This document shows, piece by piece, positions 1 to 12,770 of a stretch of 64,000 bases of DNA. This stretch comes from Ceratothoa steindachneri. Taxonomy: Eukaryota > Arthropoda > Malacostraca > Isopoda > Cymothoidae. The translations under genes were made by a program, and so were the position numbers. Below the pieces are notes generated by a model, which saw only the letters and a program-made list of their open reading frames with translations, ran no database searches and was not told where the DNA came from. Each line of letters opens with the position of its first letter. The stretch's first letter is position 1. The stretch spans positions 209,458,247 to 209,522,246 of the forward strand of contig OZ018319.1 of the NCBI GenBank assembly GCA_963969495.1, in the 5' to 3' direction.

Positions 1-724
1 GTGTGAGTGTGTGCGTGGGGCAGGGGATGATGCGAGTGCGGAGGATTTAAATTCAAAAGAGTGAGTGCGGTTGGCCGAAATAAACTAATGTAGGCTCCGG
101 CTATGAGACTTATGAAAATGTAAGTACAAAAATAAACTTTAAAATATACACAGTTATACACAATAAATAGATTAAATGGAATAATGGCAATAGATACTCT
201 ATATATACAAGGACCGAACTTATCAGAGCTACTCAGAGCGAACTCTATGGGGGTTGGGGGGCAGACGCGATACGAGCCTCTGTACAAATACACACAGGGA
301 TGACTGGCGGGATAGCCACAGATGATTCGTGTAGCCTGGCTTGGGTTCGAGGCTTTAAGAGATGAAACGGGTGATCGGATGGTTATTCAATGGGCTCTAA
401 CCACGGAGAGTTTAACCTCTAGTGTTAACACTAACTTGAGGGAGTATTCTTGCCAAACGAAATGTACCGAAATCAAGTATAGGTCAATTGACTGGGGTTC
501 AGATCCTTCAGTATAATTCTAGCCTTCGGCTCGTTGAGAAAAGGGAGCGCGATCTAGAATGATGGGTTTTGTTGTCAAGGGCCTATTGGGACCAACAATA
601 TATAGGGATCAGCCAGATCGGTTACTGCCTCCGCCAAGGAGGTAGGGGTGGGGGGAAATCCCTCCACGAACCAACACGGCGCTTGAGGCATGAGAAGTAC
701 TCCTGCGGGGGTTTCTTGATAACA
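1..724 (-). mobile_element. LTR (family B), truncated by the window edge
   Basis: Positions 1-724 read as the reverse complement of the LTR at 43498-44336: shared blocks include the TTTAAATTCAAA region (46-56), the AATAATGGCAATAGATACTC block (about 180) and the TTCTTGATAACA end at 713-724. The element start (TGTTATC on the minus strand) lies at 724; the other end is beyond the window. No internal retroelement coding sequence follows at 725-900, so this is either a solo LTR or an LTR whose body lies outside. The short open frames within it are not genes. Confidence 0.75.
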
Positions 725-1079
725 CCCTGTGGCACGACAGAAGCGCGCGTTTGAGATTTCAATCCCTCGCTTATCGCGAAAAGCAGTTCGATATTCTGAG
801 TGTTCTCACGGTCCTCGCTCACGTGGACTGACCTCGTGGTTTTGACGGGCCGCATAGCAGCAAGGAGCCTCTATTCTCGACATTAACTAGTGACTCATTA
901 AATGTTATATTTTCGGTTTTCATTCTTTAAATATACCTGTGAACTGCAACTTGGTAAACTCAGTTAAACAGTATCGGCCCCTGCAGTAAATCGTATTCTT
1001 ATACCTTGTAACTACTGGATTACTTTTACAACGTGAGCTTACTTGTACGTAGCAAAGAAGTGTACGTACATTAGAGGAT
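725..1079. other. Unannotated stretch
   Basis: Flank between the LTR end and the first (TA)n tract. I see no coding signal, no RNA gene and no repeat with a second copy in the window. Confidence 0.5.
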
Positions 1080-1301
<222 letters not shown>

Positions 1302-1581
1302 AGGGTACCTATTCCTCGACACTATCGTAAGGGAGAAACTAAACGAGAGTAGAATATAATTATAGTCATATAGGTGATTAAAAATAGCATTGCTACGATC
1401 GGCTCAAAGATTCTCGCGTCGTTTAATCATCGTGTCCTATTCACGTGTTATCTTAAACTTAGGCTCTGATTGGCGGATGAGAATCCTGAAATTTGAGCCG
1501 AGCCAATTAGTAGTGAGATCTGTGGCACGTACCAATACTTTCTTTTTCCTTCCTATCTCTGTTTTATTTACGTTTTTACTT

Positions 1582-1825
1582 GGGCATTTTGCCTCTTTTA
1601 TTTACACTTTTCATATTTTGTTTCTTTCCTTTCTTTTTAGTTTTGGACACTTTGCTTCTTTTATATACGCTTTTGTTTTGTTCTTTTCCTTCATATTTTT
1701 GTTTGGGGCACTTCGCCTCGTAGGCTACTTCTTTACTTTTGTAACATCTTGTCGATCTTAATTTGGGCATTTCCCCTCTTTTGTTTTTAGTTTGCATATC
1801 CGGTTTTTTGGTCTTGATTTTGTAG
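1582..1825. repeat. 61-bp minisatellite, about four diverged units
   Basis: A T-rich unit beginning GGGCATTTTGCCTC recurs at 1582, 1645, 1706 and 1765, so the period is about 60 bp. Units differ by several substitutions. The 123-residue open frame over it (1390-1761) only reflects the repeat (GHFASFIYTF then GHFASFIYAF) and is not called as a gene. Confidence 0.7.
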
Positions 1826-2248
1826 CATGCTCATTGTCCTATTTTTAAGTGCCAATTGGTCGTATGTTTTCTCTTGCAGTTTCATCCGCTTGCGAATAAC
1901 GATGTTTTCTCGACTGTGTTTTGCCTTTGTTTGTGTAATGGGTATATCACAAATCTATTTCACTCCTATGAAACCTACCACACATTTTATCACTTACTCT
2001 ATAATTAAAAAGAAAATGCGAATACTGTTACAACCTACATGTAAATCCATTGCATCATTCGAAATTAATTGTACATATATATTGTCAAAAATGCCTAAAT
2101 CAAGCAAACACGCTAATTCTCGAGTGGCTTAAATAAGTCAACGGAATGTCTAAGCCATTTCCACTCTCAGATCTCCCAACACAACGAGATAATTTAGCCT
2201 ATATTTCTCTACTCGAGGTGAGTGACACTAAATTACATGTATTTGTCT

Positions 2249-2251
<3 letters not shown>

Positions 2252-2325
<74 letters not shown>
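2252..2325. repeat. (GA)n microsatellite
   Basis: Uninterrupted GA dinucleotides for about 74 bp, ending in GAGGGAGA. Confidence 0.97.
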
Positions 2326-2330
<5 letters not shown>

Positions 2331-2399
2331 TGGCGGGATCTTGATAAAGATTGTTACTTCCATAGAAATGAACTCGGCTTTCGTCATCAATTTCAAACG

Positions 2400-3089
2400 A
2401 TCGATGGACCTACCTCAGGCAATAATTCTTTCAAGTCACCAAAAGGAAAGTCTTTGTCAAAGGTGGAAGAGTTACAATGGGATGAAATCTTCGTCACCAC
2501 CACATTCATTGTTAGTTTGCGATCAAACCTCGACTACATATTTCTGACGCTGCCAATCACATACTTTTCCAAATCAAATGTCTGCCTTCTTCCTGAATCA
2601 ACGCGAGACATGGTGTTGTTCCCTTGCATCAAATCATGGAACGCATACCCATAAAATCTGCTCGTCTCTCTCCTCTGCGACGATGATCCAAATCTCCGCG
2701 CCTTCTTCGTTCGCAAAATTATGGATGGATCCTCGCCAAGGGAGCGATGTTGGTGACAAGTTGCTGAGAAAATTCGTCCCTTCTCCCCTCAACTTCAATG
2801 CGAACAACACTTCGGAACTCATCGATAGAGATTCAGTTACGATTTACGAGTCTAACCTCTCGCGATCTCACCATCACCCAACTTCAGGATTTGATTGTCA
2901 GCAAATTTGAATTGCCACCTTCCTACCCACTCCCAATCGGTGGAGCGCTTCATTCGCGAATTTACAAGAGCATGCGGTAAAATTGCTGGTCATGATGAAA
3001 GAGATGGGTATATTCGCGCGAGAATGGCTTCCAGAGAAATCTTTTCGAAAGCTGACACGAGAAAAGATTTTTTGAAAATGATTAGTTAG
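2400..3089 (+). pseudogene. hAT-like transposase, C-terminal fragment
   Basis: Plus-strand frames between 2400 and 3089 give an interrupted polypeptide. Its last part (about 2925-3089) contains SQSVERFIREFTRACGKIAG followed by HDERDGYIRARMASRE. That pattern resembles the C-terminal region of a hAT-like transposase-derived family that is abundant in invertebrate genomes, where a conserved QAVER-type segment precedes G..eRDGfIRa. This comparison is from memory of the family. Upstream pieces are in other frames, so the copy carries frameshifts. It may be related to the longer copy at 34.7-36.2 kb, but I cannot align the two directly. Confidence 0.4.
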
Positions 3090-4260
3090 TTACAATCCTT
3101 CTATTTCTCATAGTGACGGCGATGATGTGCATTTCTCATGTTTTTAGTCCTTCTTCCGTTCATTTGATTTGATGTTCCATTACAAAAGACTTTATCCTTG
3201 CTTGGAAGACTTAGGTTATTTTTTTTCATTTTGCAACATATTAATTATTGTGTAACCGATTTTTAGGGGGGGAGGCAACCTTTTATCTTCAAAATAGTCC
3301 GAGTTCATTCCTCCACCCCTTAGTTTTTAATGTCAAAGCTGTGAGAGGAGTGATTATGGGGCAAGATATTTAGGAAATCATCGGAATCAACTGAACATGG
3401 AGTGAATTTTAATTAACCATTTAAACTGTTGTCGAGTTAGTTGATTTTATAGATAAAAATAAGTCTTTTAAACTATAATTTGAGAGAACAAGTGTAATCG
3501 TTAGGTTGATGACACTTTTAAATCTAAAGAGTAGTTTGCAAAAGACAGGATAGACAGAGTCGGAATTTAAAGGATGGTTAAATTTATCGGAATGCTATTT
3601 TATGTATAAAGATTATACTTAGAAAAAGAAATATTGGTCAGTTAAAGTTATATGAAAATAACCAGAGGATGTGGTTACAAGAGCAAAGGTAAGCCTCCTC
3701 GACACTACATCGATCACGCTTGAGGGATGTTCCTCATCTACAGCAAGAAGTGGCTGTATCATATAGACCTATCTAACGGTCATAAAATTAGCTGTGTCAA
3801 TTGGCGTGCTATAAGATATAGTTCGCTGTTAGAATGAGAACTAAGGCAGAAAGAGTATACCGTTTCTTCAGCAATGGCAAGCTTTCTTGACAGATTACCC
3901 CTGAAACAAACTGCTCGGTGGTATATAAATTTCCTTTTCCCCAGGTGCCTCCAGTGGACCTATATTGAAACCAGCATCAGGTCGATGAAAGCGCGACTCT
4001 GTTCCCTCCCATACAGGAATCTTCCAACTGAGTCCATTCACTTTTACTAAAATAGTCATTTCCCACCGATTTATAAAACACCTCCCATTCTGAATAGTAA
4101 TTATTCGCCCTCCCCTTCTTAATCACATAATTTTAAGAGTCAACAAGTAACCGATATCAATCGAAATATTTATGTAATAACAACTATTTGGATTTTCGAT
4201 CTTGACTACGAAGAAGGTTATTTGTCTTTGTTTGTACTGTTAATAAATAATTATTTTTAC
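3090..4260. other. Unannotated AT-rich stretch
   Basis: No open frame of interest, no recognisable repeat with another copy here and no tandem structure. Probably old, decayed repeat or non-coding DNA. Confidence 0.5.
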
Positions 4261-4289
4261 CATAAACTTGATAATTAAACTCATGCGAT

Positions 4290-4610
4290 GTTTGCCCAAA
4301 CCTTACTTTGGAACCATCCATTTCTCATACACATTTTTTCCAACCCTTCAGTTTAATATTGAAATTATTAAACATACCAAAAGCAGAATTTCAAAGAAAT
4401 GCAATTTTAACAAGGTCACCAGAAGGTGCACTGTACCCAAAACAAATTCAGGGGAATCTTGGAATACCTCTTTCTTCCGTTAACAGAATTTTATATCATA
4501 TTAGAGAAAATGGTAAATATCACGGCAGTTATAACCTGGCCGTCCTGGTCCCTATAAAAGTTGTATTTCCGCTCTTCAAAGTTTCATTGAGCTTCACCCT
4601 GCGTTAAAAT
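4290..4610 (+). pseudogene. Possible helix-turn-helix transposase fragment
   Basis: The frame at 4308-4607 contains the segment IQGNLGIPLSSVNRILYHIR, which has the spacing of a recognition-helix HTH as found at the N terminus of Tc1/mariner-type transposases. Nothing downstream supports a catalytic domain. Identification is weak and rests on this one motif. Confidence 0.25.
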
Positions 4611-4743
4611 ATTCTGAAGTGGCAGAAAGAGTACATATCAACCCAAGAGAAAACATTAAATTACCTTCTCCCTTTCCGATATTATAAAAGTGTAACAATC
4701 GGAAAATCTATTTTTGTTCATCCTTCTGTCTTAGAAGACAATG

Positions 4744-5393
4744 GAGATTGCGCCATGGAAGTCATTCTGTGATGCTGCTACACCGAATGTGACTGCACAA
4801 CCCGATCCTTGAACGCCAGGTCCTTTGGCAGTTGCTGCATGTGAAGACGGTGTCGTCCGAGGGCACTGACTCTTGTCACTGTCGTCTGCGTGATCTTCTT
4901 CCTTCCTACATCTCCTTTCTCCTCTGCTCTGTTGTCTTGATGGCTAGCTTGGTGGCAAGTTACCAGCTGCTACTGTTTGCAGCCACCGCTTCGAAGCTTG
5001 CCAGTGCGATGTCACCCACCTTGAGGTTCTGCTTGTACACGTATTTGTAGTGGAGTATGGACCTTCCTCCGGGTCTGGAGACAGTGCCAAGCTCCCCATA
5101 CAAAATGTCTTTGGGTAGACTGCGTTCCTGGTTGCAACTAAACTGGCCAAGCCAACGCAGGCGGCACTTGGTGAGCAGAGCAGATATACCGAGGGTTCTT
5201 TTCCTTGCCAGAACGACTTTGTTAGGGACGTGATCCTGCGATGAAATGCCAAGAATCCACTGAGGCAGCGTAAGTGAAAGGTGTTGAGCCTGCGTTCTTG
5301 GTGGGCGTAAAGAGTCCAGCTCTGGCTTCCGTAGAGTATTGTACTCAGCTCATAGGCTTGATACACATATATCTTTATCTTGATTATGAACAT
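4744..5393 (-). pseudogene. LINE RT thumb region and C-terminal zinc finger
   Basis: The frame 5393-4944 begins in the segment that follows RT in this family: VYQAYELSTILYGSQSWTLY, then HQERRLNTFHLRCL, a conserved block after the thumb. After a frameshift, a short cysteine-histidine cluster (CSNCQRTWRSRIGLCSHIRC, about 4850-4775) forms the C-terminal finger. The clade is not settled. Confidence 0.65.
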
Positions 5394-6113
5394 GGTTTTT
5401 ACACACTCTCTTTAGCAGGTGGGCCATTGCTGTAGGTGCCTTGTTAATTCTTGAATTCAGCTCGGTGTCCAGATTAAGACTGCTAGAGATGGTGGAGCCA
5501 AGATATGTGAAATCTTCCACCACGTCGAGGGTCCATTCACCGATGAAAATGCATGTGGCTGAGCTAAAATTTTGACTCAAAATGTTGGTCTTTTTATGCT
5601 GATCGTAGACCAAACTTTTTGCAGACAAGAGCGAAACAACTGATGAGCTCTTGGAGGGGAGCCTTAGTGTGTAATGTAAGGGCAGCATCGTTAGCAAACA
5701 GCATCTCGCGAACGAGGACTTTTCGCACCTTTGCCATTGCACGGTGTCCTGCGAGGTTGAACAGCCTGCCATCGCTTCTAGTGGGAAGGTAGACGCCATC
5801 TTTAAATTGATTGAAGACGTAGCGTAGCAACAAGGTGAACAGGATGCTAAAATGTGTTTGAGCGAGCACACAACCCTGTTTGACTCCGCTCTTGATGGGA
5901 AAGGGCGCAAAGGAGGAGCCGTAATACTGGATGGTCCCTTGTCTTCGTGAAAGGAAAGGATCATCCCCAGGAACTTTGGTGGTTATCCGATTCTCTGCAG
6001 CTTTGCCGCTGGCTAGAGAGTCAATGGCCTCGCTGAGCTCCTCAGTGGTGGGCGGATCGTCGAGCTCTTCCATGATTGCATGGGGCTATTATTTTCCACC
6101 GTTGTTTCTGTGA
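5350..6113 (-). pseudogene. LINE reverse transcriptase, central part
   Basis: The frame 6073-5594 starts MEELDDPPTTEELSEAIDSL, typical of the segment just before the RT fingers, and contains SGVKQGCVLAQTHFSILFTL, the GV-QGCVLSP block. The catalytic box reads FANDAAL where FADDAAL is expected, so one catalytic Asp is replaced by Asn. A deletion lies between the pre-RT segment and the palm, because the usual PxxxR and NYRPI blocks are missing. The long competing frame 5964-5350 is partly out of phase, but its C-terminal part (FTYLGSTISSSLNLDTELN) is the true continuation after a frameshift. Confidence 0.75.
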
Positions 6114-6879
6114 GAACGGTCTCGTTTGAGTATACCTCTTGGTAGTACTCTGCCCATCTAAGGATTTGCTTTGCACGGTCGGTGATGATTTCTCAAGTGG
6201 TGGACTTCAGCGGAGCGATCTTAATGGCATATGGGCCGAAGGCCTTCTTCATGCCCTCATACATGGCTCGAATATTGCCGCAGTCGGTGGACATCTGGAT
6301 TCTTTGACAAAGGTTCTGCCAATAGTTGTTGGCGCAATGTCTAGCAATCCGTTGGACATCGCTTTTGGTCCTCGTAAGGGCAGCTAGTGTCTTTTCACAA
6401 TGGTCTTGCTTGTAATTTAGTAAAGCAGTCTTTTGGATGAGATATGTAGCTGGCTCAAGTTCCTCTATTCCGGCCTCAAACCAATTGAGGGTTTTCTGCT
6501 CTCTCTTTCCAAAAGTGGTAATAGCAGATTTGTAATGTTGCATTGCGGATATGTTCTCATTTATCCTCCGCTCTGTTAGTTGGGTAGTTGCTAAATGCCT
6601 CCTGAATTGCGTCTGCAAAGCGTTTGCATAATTCAGGGACCGATGAATTAGATGTGTTGATTCGAGGCCGTCCTTTCTGCTTTGATCGATGGATTTACTT
6701 GGGCTGAAGACGCACCTTACTGGCCACCATAGAGTGATGAATGTGGCAGTCAGCGCTGTGGAAGCTGCGTATAGTGAGGACACATTTCACCGAGGGTCTT
6801 TGAGTGATGAAAAGATCTAACCTGTGCCAGTGACGGGATATGGAGTGCGGCCATGGCAGGCTGTGACTGGGTTTTGTAT

Positions 6880-7190
6880 TAAAAACCTTGTTCGTGATGC
6901 AAAGGCCATGAAAAGAGCATAAGCTAAAGGAGTCTTCGCCCGTTTTCATTGAGTTTGACGACGCCAAAGTGGCTGATGTATCGGGTCCCGGAGGTATGGT
7001 CTGAACCAATCCGAGCGTTGAAATCACCAAGCAAGTAAAAGTGTTCTGAAGTGTGTAGCTTCATGATGGATGTCTTGAGTTCTGCGTAAAACTCATTCTT
7101 CGCCCCTACTGAAGAGCAGAGCTTCGAAGCGTATATGCTTATGATGTTTACGGGGCCTGCGGTAGTTTCGAGGCTTTTCTACTATTGTGT
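6880..7190 (-). pseudogene. LINE endonuclease (APE-like), C-terminal remnant
   Basis: In the minus-strand frame around 7040-6930 the motif LLGDFNARIGSDHTSG is visible. It is the GDFNA block of apurinic-endonuclease-like LINE endonucleases, followed by HFGVVKLNENGRRLL. A stop follows soon after. The N-terminal half of the endonuclease is absent, which marks the 5' truncation. In intact elements this domain nicks target DNA to prime reverse transcription. Confidence 0.65.
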
Positions 7191-7550
7191 GGGAAGCAAT
7201 TTAGAATGAAGGGAGGTTAGCAGACTTGGTGAGTGTGTTTCGTAATATCAACTCGGAAAAATATATTTCATTCACCTAACCAGCATGATAAAGAAATTTT
7301 TCCTTCGTGGAAGATGGGGCTTCCTGTCACACATCAAAAAGAACAAAAGAATGGGAGAAAAAGAGAAAAAGCAGCAGCAAACGACTCCCGTGGCGAGTCT
7401 CTCCCGAAAATCTCAACCCAATAGAACATGTGTGAAGAATACTAGACAAGACTTTAAAGAAACAATGTCTGCTGACCAAAGTCACGTGATCTTACTTATT
7501 CTGATTTATGACCTTACGACCTTTAAAACTTTCACTAGTTCCCGAACTAA

Positions 7551-7790
7551 CCTTGGGAGGAGCTTGGTAATGATATGATTCAAAGAGAATGTAAAACAAA
7601 ATAAGGGTTTCAAATTTCGTTAGAATAAGCCAAATAGTCATGATGTTATTGCCAAAACAAAATAATGCGCGGGCTTACTTTGGAAGGACCTTGATAATTA
7701 TATCATTTAAAAGAGAATGTAAAACAACATAAGGCTTTCAAATATCGTAAGAATCGGCCGAATAGCTATGATGTTATTAGCAAAAAAAAA
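7551..7790. repeat. Two-unit tandem duplication, about 127-bp period
   Basis: The segment starting CCTTGGGAGGAGCTTGG at 7551 recurs in diverged form at 7678 (CTTTGGAAGGACCTTGAT). Shared internal blocks include GAGAATGTAAAACAA and ATGATGTTATT. The second unit is followed by a GACx-rich stretch (about 7800-7836). Confidence 0.7.
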
Positions 7791-7839
7791 GCAAAACAGG
7801 GACTGACAGACTGACCGACAAACCGACAGAACGACATAG

Positions 7840-8110
7840 TGAGATATTGAGTCGCACGCGACTAAAACATCCCAGAAGTAGAAAACCAATCAAAGAGGAA
7901 ATGGCATGCCCCAGATATAATCGTAAATATCACAAACTGTAACCTCAGAAGTTATCAATAATCTGCCTAGGCGAGTTGCAGCTTTAAATGCCGCCAAAGG
8001 AAAGTCCACAAATTATTAATAATGTATTTCATTATTCAAAAGGTATTTCGTTTTTAATTTACAAATAATTTTTTTTCAATAATTAACAGATGATCTATTT
8101 ATTTCTTGCA
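7840..8110. other. Unannotated stretch
   Basis: AT-rich sequence with no open frame worth calling and no second copy in the window. Confidence 0.45.
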
Positions 8111-8127
8111 TCTCTCTTTCTCTCTCT

Positions 8128-8158
<31 letters not shown>

Positions 8159-8175
8159 TCCCTCTTTCTATCTCT
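8111..8175. repeat. CT-rich simple repeat
   Basis: Interrupted (CT)n; the cleanest block is about 8131-8158. Confidence 0.9.
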
Positions 8176-8381
8176 CACTTGTGGTGAGAGAAGGTGATAT
8201 TCTTCGATTAGTGCGGGGTCACCAGTTCCGTATTAGGAACAACATAGTCTTCTTTTGCGTGTGAATCCAAATTCGGGATTCGAGTTCGTTTCTGAGGGTG
8301 TTCACTAAATAAAATCGTATAGGGATTTATAAACAATTTCATAAAATAACTTTATTTTGTACTTGACGTTTGGTAAGTTGA

Positions 8382-8615
8382 ATGAGTGGATTGAGCGAGT
8401 TTAAGTCCTTCTTTGGTGGTAGAAGTGAATTTGAATGCGGATGGAAAGAAGACGTTCTTCCTGATGTGATACCGAATCATGAACTCGTGAATCTTATCCA
8501 CCGAGGATTGCTTGAGGAAGTGAATGAATGGACTTTAGTTGAGTTAAAAGTCCTTCCTCGGTTGAGGCAGCACAATGTGAAGAGGAATGCAAAAGACTTC
8601 TGCTTCCTGAAGTGA
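8382..8615 (+). other. Small open frame of unknown status (77 codons)
   Basis: A frame reading MSGLSEFKSFFGGRSEFECG through DVIPNHELVNLIHRGLLEEV. It has a balanced amino-acid composition for so AT-rich a region, and repeats the pattern (V/E)LK-VLPRLRQHN near its end. Upstream sequence carries no recognisable promoter. I recognise no domain. It may be chance or a piece of a decayed element. Confidence 0.2.
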
Positions 8616-8750
8616 CATTAGCGGCTGTAGTATAATGTGCTATAATGTCTGAGTGGTTATGTGTAAAGAAAGTGGTCGTGACCAGTTTTGATAACCAATC
8701 GGGTTTCTCTGGGAAGAGCTTTTTCTGAAGAGATTTTTTGTTGGTGTGTG

Positions 8751-8752
<2 letters not shown>

Positions 8753-8814
<62 letters not shown>
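8753..8814. repeat. (GA)n microsatellite
   Basis: Uninterrupted GA repeat of about 62 bp. The Leu-Ser run in the minus-strand frame across it is an artefact. Confidence 0.97.
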
Positions 8815-8815
<1 letters not shown>

Positions 8816-11800
8816 AGAGCTTCTTAATTAAATATTTATATGAAAATAGAGATAGCTGCTGAGAAAAGGATTGATAATGGTCCCGAGAAAGTTCTGTAAA
8901 AATGCTTAATAGGATTTTAGTGTAGCAGGTTTGCGTTAATGAACAAAATAGAAGGAAATGGTTAAATGACAGTATCGCGCGACCGAGGGTGTTGATTTGG
9001 GTAGAAGAATTTGACAGAAGGAAAACAAGGAAATCTTTATATGAAGAGTCAGAAGATTTGACTCTGGGAAATACCGTGTGGTAAAGTTTGTGTGTGCGAG
9101 CGTGCAATTTAAGGGGCTAAGAGGTTAAAATGAAATTCCTGTAATTTGGTATCAATTTGTTATAATATTAGTGCACACCAAACATCCTGGCATAAAAATA
9201 CTTTAGAATGATTGCTACCTATATCAAAGTGGAGTTGTAATTGTATATTTTTTGTGAATTTATTACATAAACAGATTTAAAAATATATGTTAGCATTTTA
9301 AGCTTTAAATCACTTATAATTTGTTATCTCGTAGTCTATCGCAAAGATTCCAATACTTTCACATTCGTTTTGCTTTAGTTTCTTCTCTTCAGTATTCGGC
9401 TTGTCACTTAGTGCTCTGATGCTAACCTTCTCGCCTCCCTTTACTTTAATCATGGTTCGCAGCTTCTGTGATTATTTTTACAAATCACTCCACGCTTTGA
9501 TTGGATTTTCTTTCAGGGCGCTCAAATCTCGTATTGGTAAACATGACAATGGTGACTCTAAGACTTTCAAACTCACGTTAACCAACTCTGATAGCTTGGT
9601 GAAGTAACGTTTAATGTGGGAACTACTCTTGAATGAAAGAAACACTCTCCCAACTGGTCATCATTGAATGAGAGTGCTCGTTTCTAGTGAATGATTTCTT
9701 CATCCCGAGTTGGCAAATTTGGATATTGTCGGGAAAGCATTGCTTGCAAAGTGCTTCTGATCGAGAACCAAATGGACCTTCTGACCACAGGCAGAAATTT
9801 GCCCTTCAATTCGTTTTTTGAAATCCAAATCCATTCACAAACGAAGAGTTGTAGTTAACCAACAGCTGTGACTGACCTTCCCATGCAGATCAGATATTTC
9901 CTCCATTAATTTTGTTGTGCTCTTTTTATTTTATTATGATATATCACCACAAAGGAATCCTCTCGGATGATGAAGCTACATCTATCAAAGCAACTGTTAC
10001 AATTTTTGCAGCCTCTTGAAGTCCAAAAGAGTGGCGAATATTAGCTAAAACAATGGATATATCATCTGATGTTGCTTTCCCTTCTCAAGAAAAACTAACA
10101 AGGAAGTATAAACCTTTTGACAGAGTTCTTGCTTTAGTTGAATGGCCTCTTCCCTCTTCATTATCTACTTCTGTTCCCTCTCTAGGATTATTTTCCCCTC
10201 TTGGCTTATCAATCTGTTTCTCGTTTCTAAATAATCTACCTAATCCATTTGCATACTTCCTCGGTCATCTATCTGCCTCTGTACTCTGTGCTTTTATAAA
10301 TTCTAGCTCTAAAACACGGATCTTCTTCTCACGAGGACAGCAACAATCTAATCTGCATGAGATAGAGAGCAAATGGCTTCAGCACACAATTTTATGTGCC
10401 ACCAGCCGTTCAAAATGTCAAACAGAGTAAGTGGTGTGTGCAGAAATGTATTTTTCTTGGAGAATTTTCGTTTACCAAGTGATGTTTCAACTGTCATATG
10501 CCACAATCTTGATAGTCACGGGTCTCGACAGCCTGTGGCAGCTGGCGTTAGGTCAACGTAAACATTGAGTTCTTCTAGCGACTTACCACACTCGGTGTGG
10601 CTTAACTTTGCAATTTTATGTACCTTGCGTGGTTACTGATAAAGGTGTTTGTTGTGACCCAATAAGAACTGGGGGCCGTGAGGAAACTCTTTTGACCACT
10701 GAGAGAATATGTTGAAGTGGATGGGTTATCACTTTAACATTCAGAGGCAGTTGTGAACGATCGGCCTAATTTAAGTCGACGCGTGAGCTCGGCTACGCCT
10801 GCGCGGTTCGGTCTATGAAGCCCCCGATACGGCCAGACGTCTTGGTCCTGATCTTTGAACCCTTCTCTTTGCTCTTATGACTCTACATGTGGGCCTGTCA
10901 CAGGTGTGTGGTGGATATGTAGATAATTGTTCCAATGCACTCATCGCTTTTCCATCCTAAGAATATTAAAGTAGATCGATGCCCGGTGACTCGGCATTAT
11001 CACGCTGATATTGTTGATAAGGATAAGGCTTTTAATTTTCACCCTTATAGTTACCTGGCCTACGATCGATAACTCTCTACATCTAGTTTTGATTTATAGT
11101 TATTCTGTATTGATCTGTCCGCAAGCTACGAAACCCTCGCTAATTTTTCTTGAGCCCCCCCCCCCCCTCACCACTGTACTTGGCGCATCTTAATTAAAAT
11201 ATATATAAAGTTGCGTCAGAGCAAGAAGCCTACTTAATATGCATATTCAACACATTGCCCTCTTTTTTTAGTTTTAATATGATAATAAGTAACGATATTA
11301 TCCTTAAATGATAGAGAAATCGAAAATATGCAAAAGGAATGCATCTAAATAGGGAATAATTTAAAAAATAGCTGGGATCTAAAAAACGACAAGGATATTC
11401 TTGGTAGACAAAAGCCAAATCCAAACCAAGCGAAGGTTGGTTGGCTGTTCAAGCATTTAATTCTGGTAAGTGAAGAAAAACCCAAATGGCTCAAGTACAA
11501 TCTTGAAAAGTTCATTAAAATAAACAAAACCCTTTGGTTATTGATGAATATTCTTCTTTGTTGGAAACTAAGAAATTTTAATAGATAACTAATATTTGGC
11601 GTTAATCTAGGATCGTTATTTATAGCTGAACTTTTCTTCTACAGACAATTTTAGGCCTACATCAAATTGAACTTGCCCTAAAGGTTTGCCACTGTCATAA
11701 TGATGTTTTATTTTTAACGCATAAGAATACAATTGAAATGTTTCTTGTATAGTTACCAAATGCTACCATATTAGCTTGTATTTGTTTTTAGGGGGTGGTA

Positions 11801-12688
11801 GGAAATTAATTTTAGATTTTTAAAGCACAAAATCACTTTTAGTATCCCCTCTCAAAGCAGTTTTTTTCTGATTATTAACTATGGTCTCTAATGTTTAATT
11901 AAATAGTTGATACATTTTGTTATAAGAATTCATTCGATTTTGATGATAGATGCCGTTTAATATAATTTTCCACCTCCATATCAGAGTAAACTTTGCCATG
12001 TAGTTGATGTTGTAATGAATTAAATAAATTGTAATCAGGTGGTGAAAGATCCGGTGGATATAGAAGATAGTGGAAGGAAGGAAGAACTTCTCAACCTACC
12101 ACAATATTTTTTTCTCGAAACAAACGTGTCAGGTGTATATGCGAGGGATGAAGGTGAATTACTACACACTTTTGGTTGACCAGCGAAGGACGGGTTTGTT
12201 TAAAAGTTTTAATTAAACTTTGAATTTTTTTAGTTAAGTTAGGTTAGAGGTGAAACAATATTCACACGTAATCATTGCCTTTCAGACAGTCTAAGTGACA
12301 CCAAAACATCATTCTCCTAGCTTAAGAATAGGCCCAGGCAGTACTAAACTGAAGAAAAGCATAGACATAGAGTGGCGGATCCAGGAAAAAAATGGGAAGG
12401 GGGGATTAACTTGAATTCCTCCATCTATGTATCCAGAGAAAAGCGCATTGATGATTAATAATGGTTATCTTACACAGTATTGATAATAAATAATAATGCC
12501 TCTCACAAGAGTGAGCACTAACTCTCTCTTATCAGATATTTTTTTCCACACATCAAAAAATTATGAATCGTGGTTGTTGGGCTTAAGCTAAAGTATAATA
12601 ATGAATATATTCATTATTTTGGAGATTTACATATATTTTAGGCCTTTATCATATAAGATACATGCTATTGCAAGGGTTTAATAAACTG

Positions 12689-12689
<1 letters not shown>
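8815..12689. other. Unannotated non-coding stretch
   Basis: Nearly 4 kb without a credible gene. The frames at 9401-9607 and 10053-10430 are chance-like and match no family I know. Visible features are a poly-C run at about 11156-11167 and the segment AGTGGCGGATCCAGGAAAAA near 12371, which resembles ends of small non-autonomous DNA transposons common in arthropods. I could not find a second end, so no element is called. Confidence 0.5.

Positions 12690-12769
<80 letters not shown>
12690..12769. repeat. (AT)n microsatellite
   Basis: Uninterrupted AT repeat of about 80 bp, just upstream of the Tc1-like fragment. Confidence 0.97.

Positions 12770-12770
<1 letters not shown>

Larger units (their letters stand above)
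4745..7190 (-). mobile_element. LINE (APE-type non-LTR retrotransposon), 5'-truncated
   Basis: Read on the minus strand, the element runs from an endonuclease remnant (about 7190-6900) through reverse transcriptase (about 6100-5350) to the region after RT (5393-4944), and ends in a C-terminal zinc finger near 4850-4770 (CSNC... then GLCSHIRC). Stops and frameshifts are frequent, so the element is dead. The 3' end is near 4745. I cannot decide the clade; the order endonuclease, RT, C-terminal finger is known for several APE-type LINE families. Confidence 0.8.

Noticed and set aside
1390..1761. 123-codon hydrophobic frame resembling a membrane protein
   Set aside because: Its repeated GHFASFIY segments arise from the 61-bp T-rich minisatellite; no homology is recognised.
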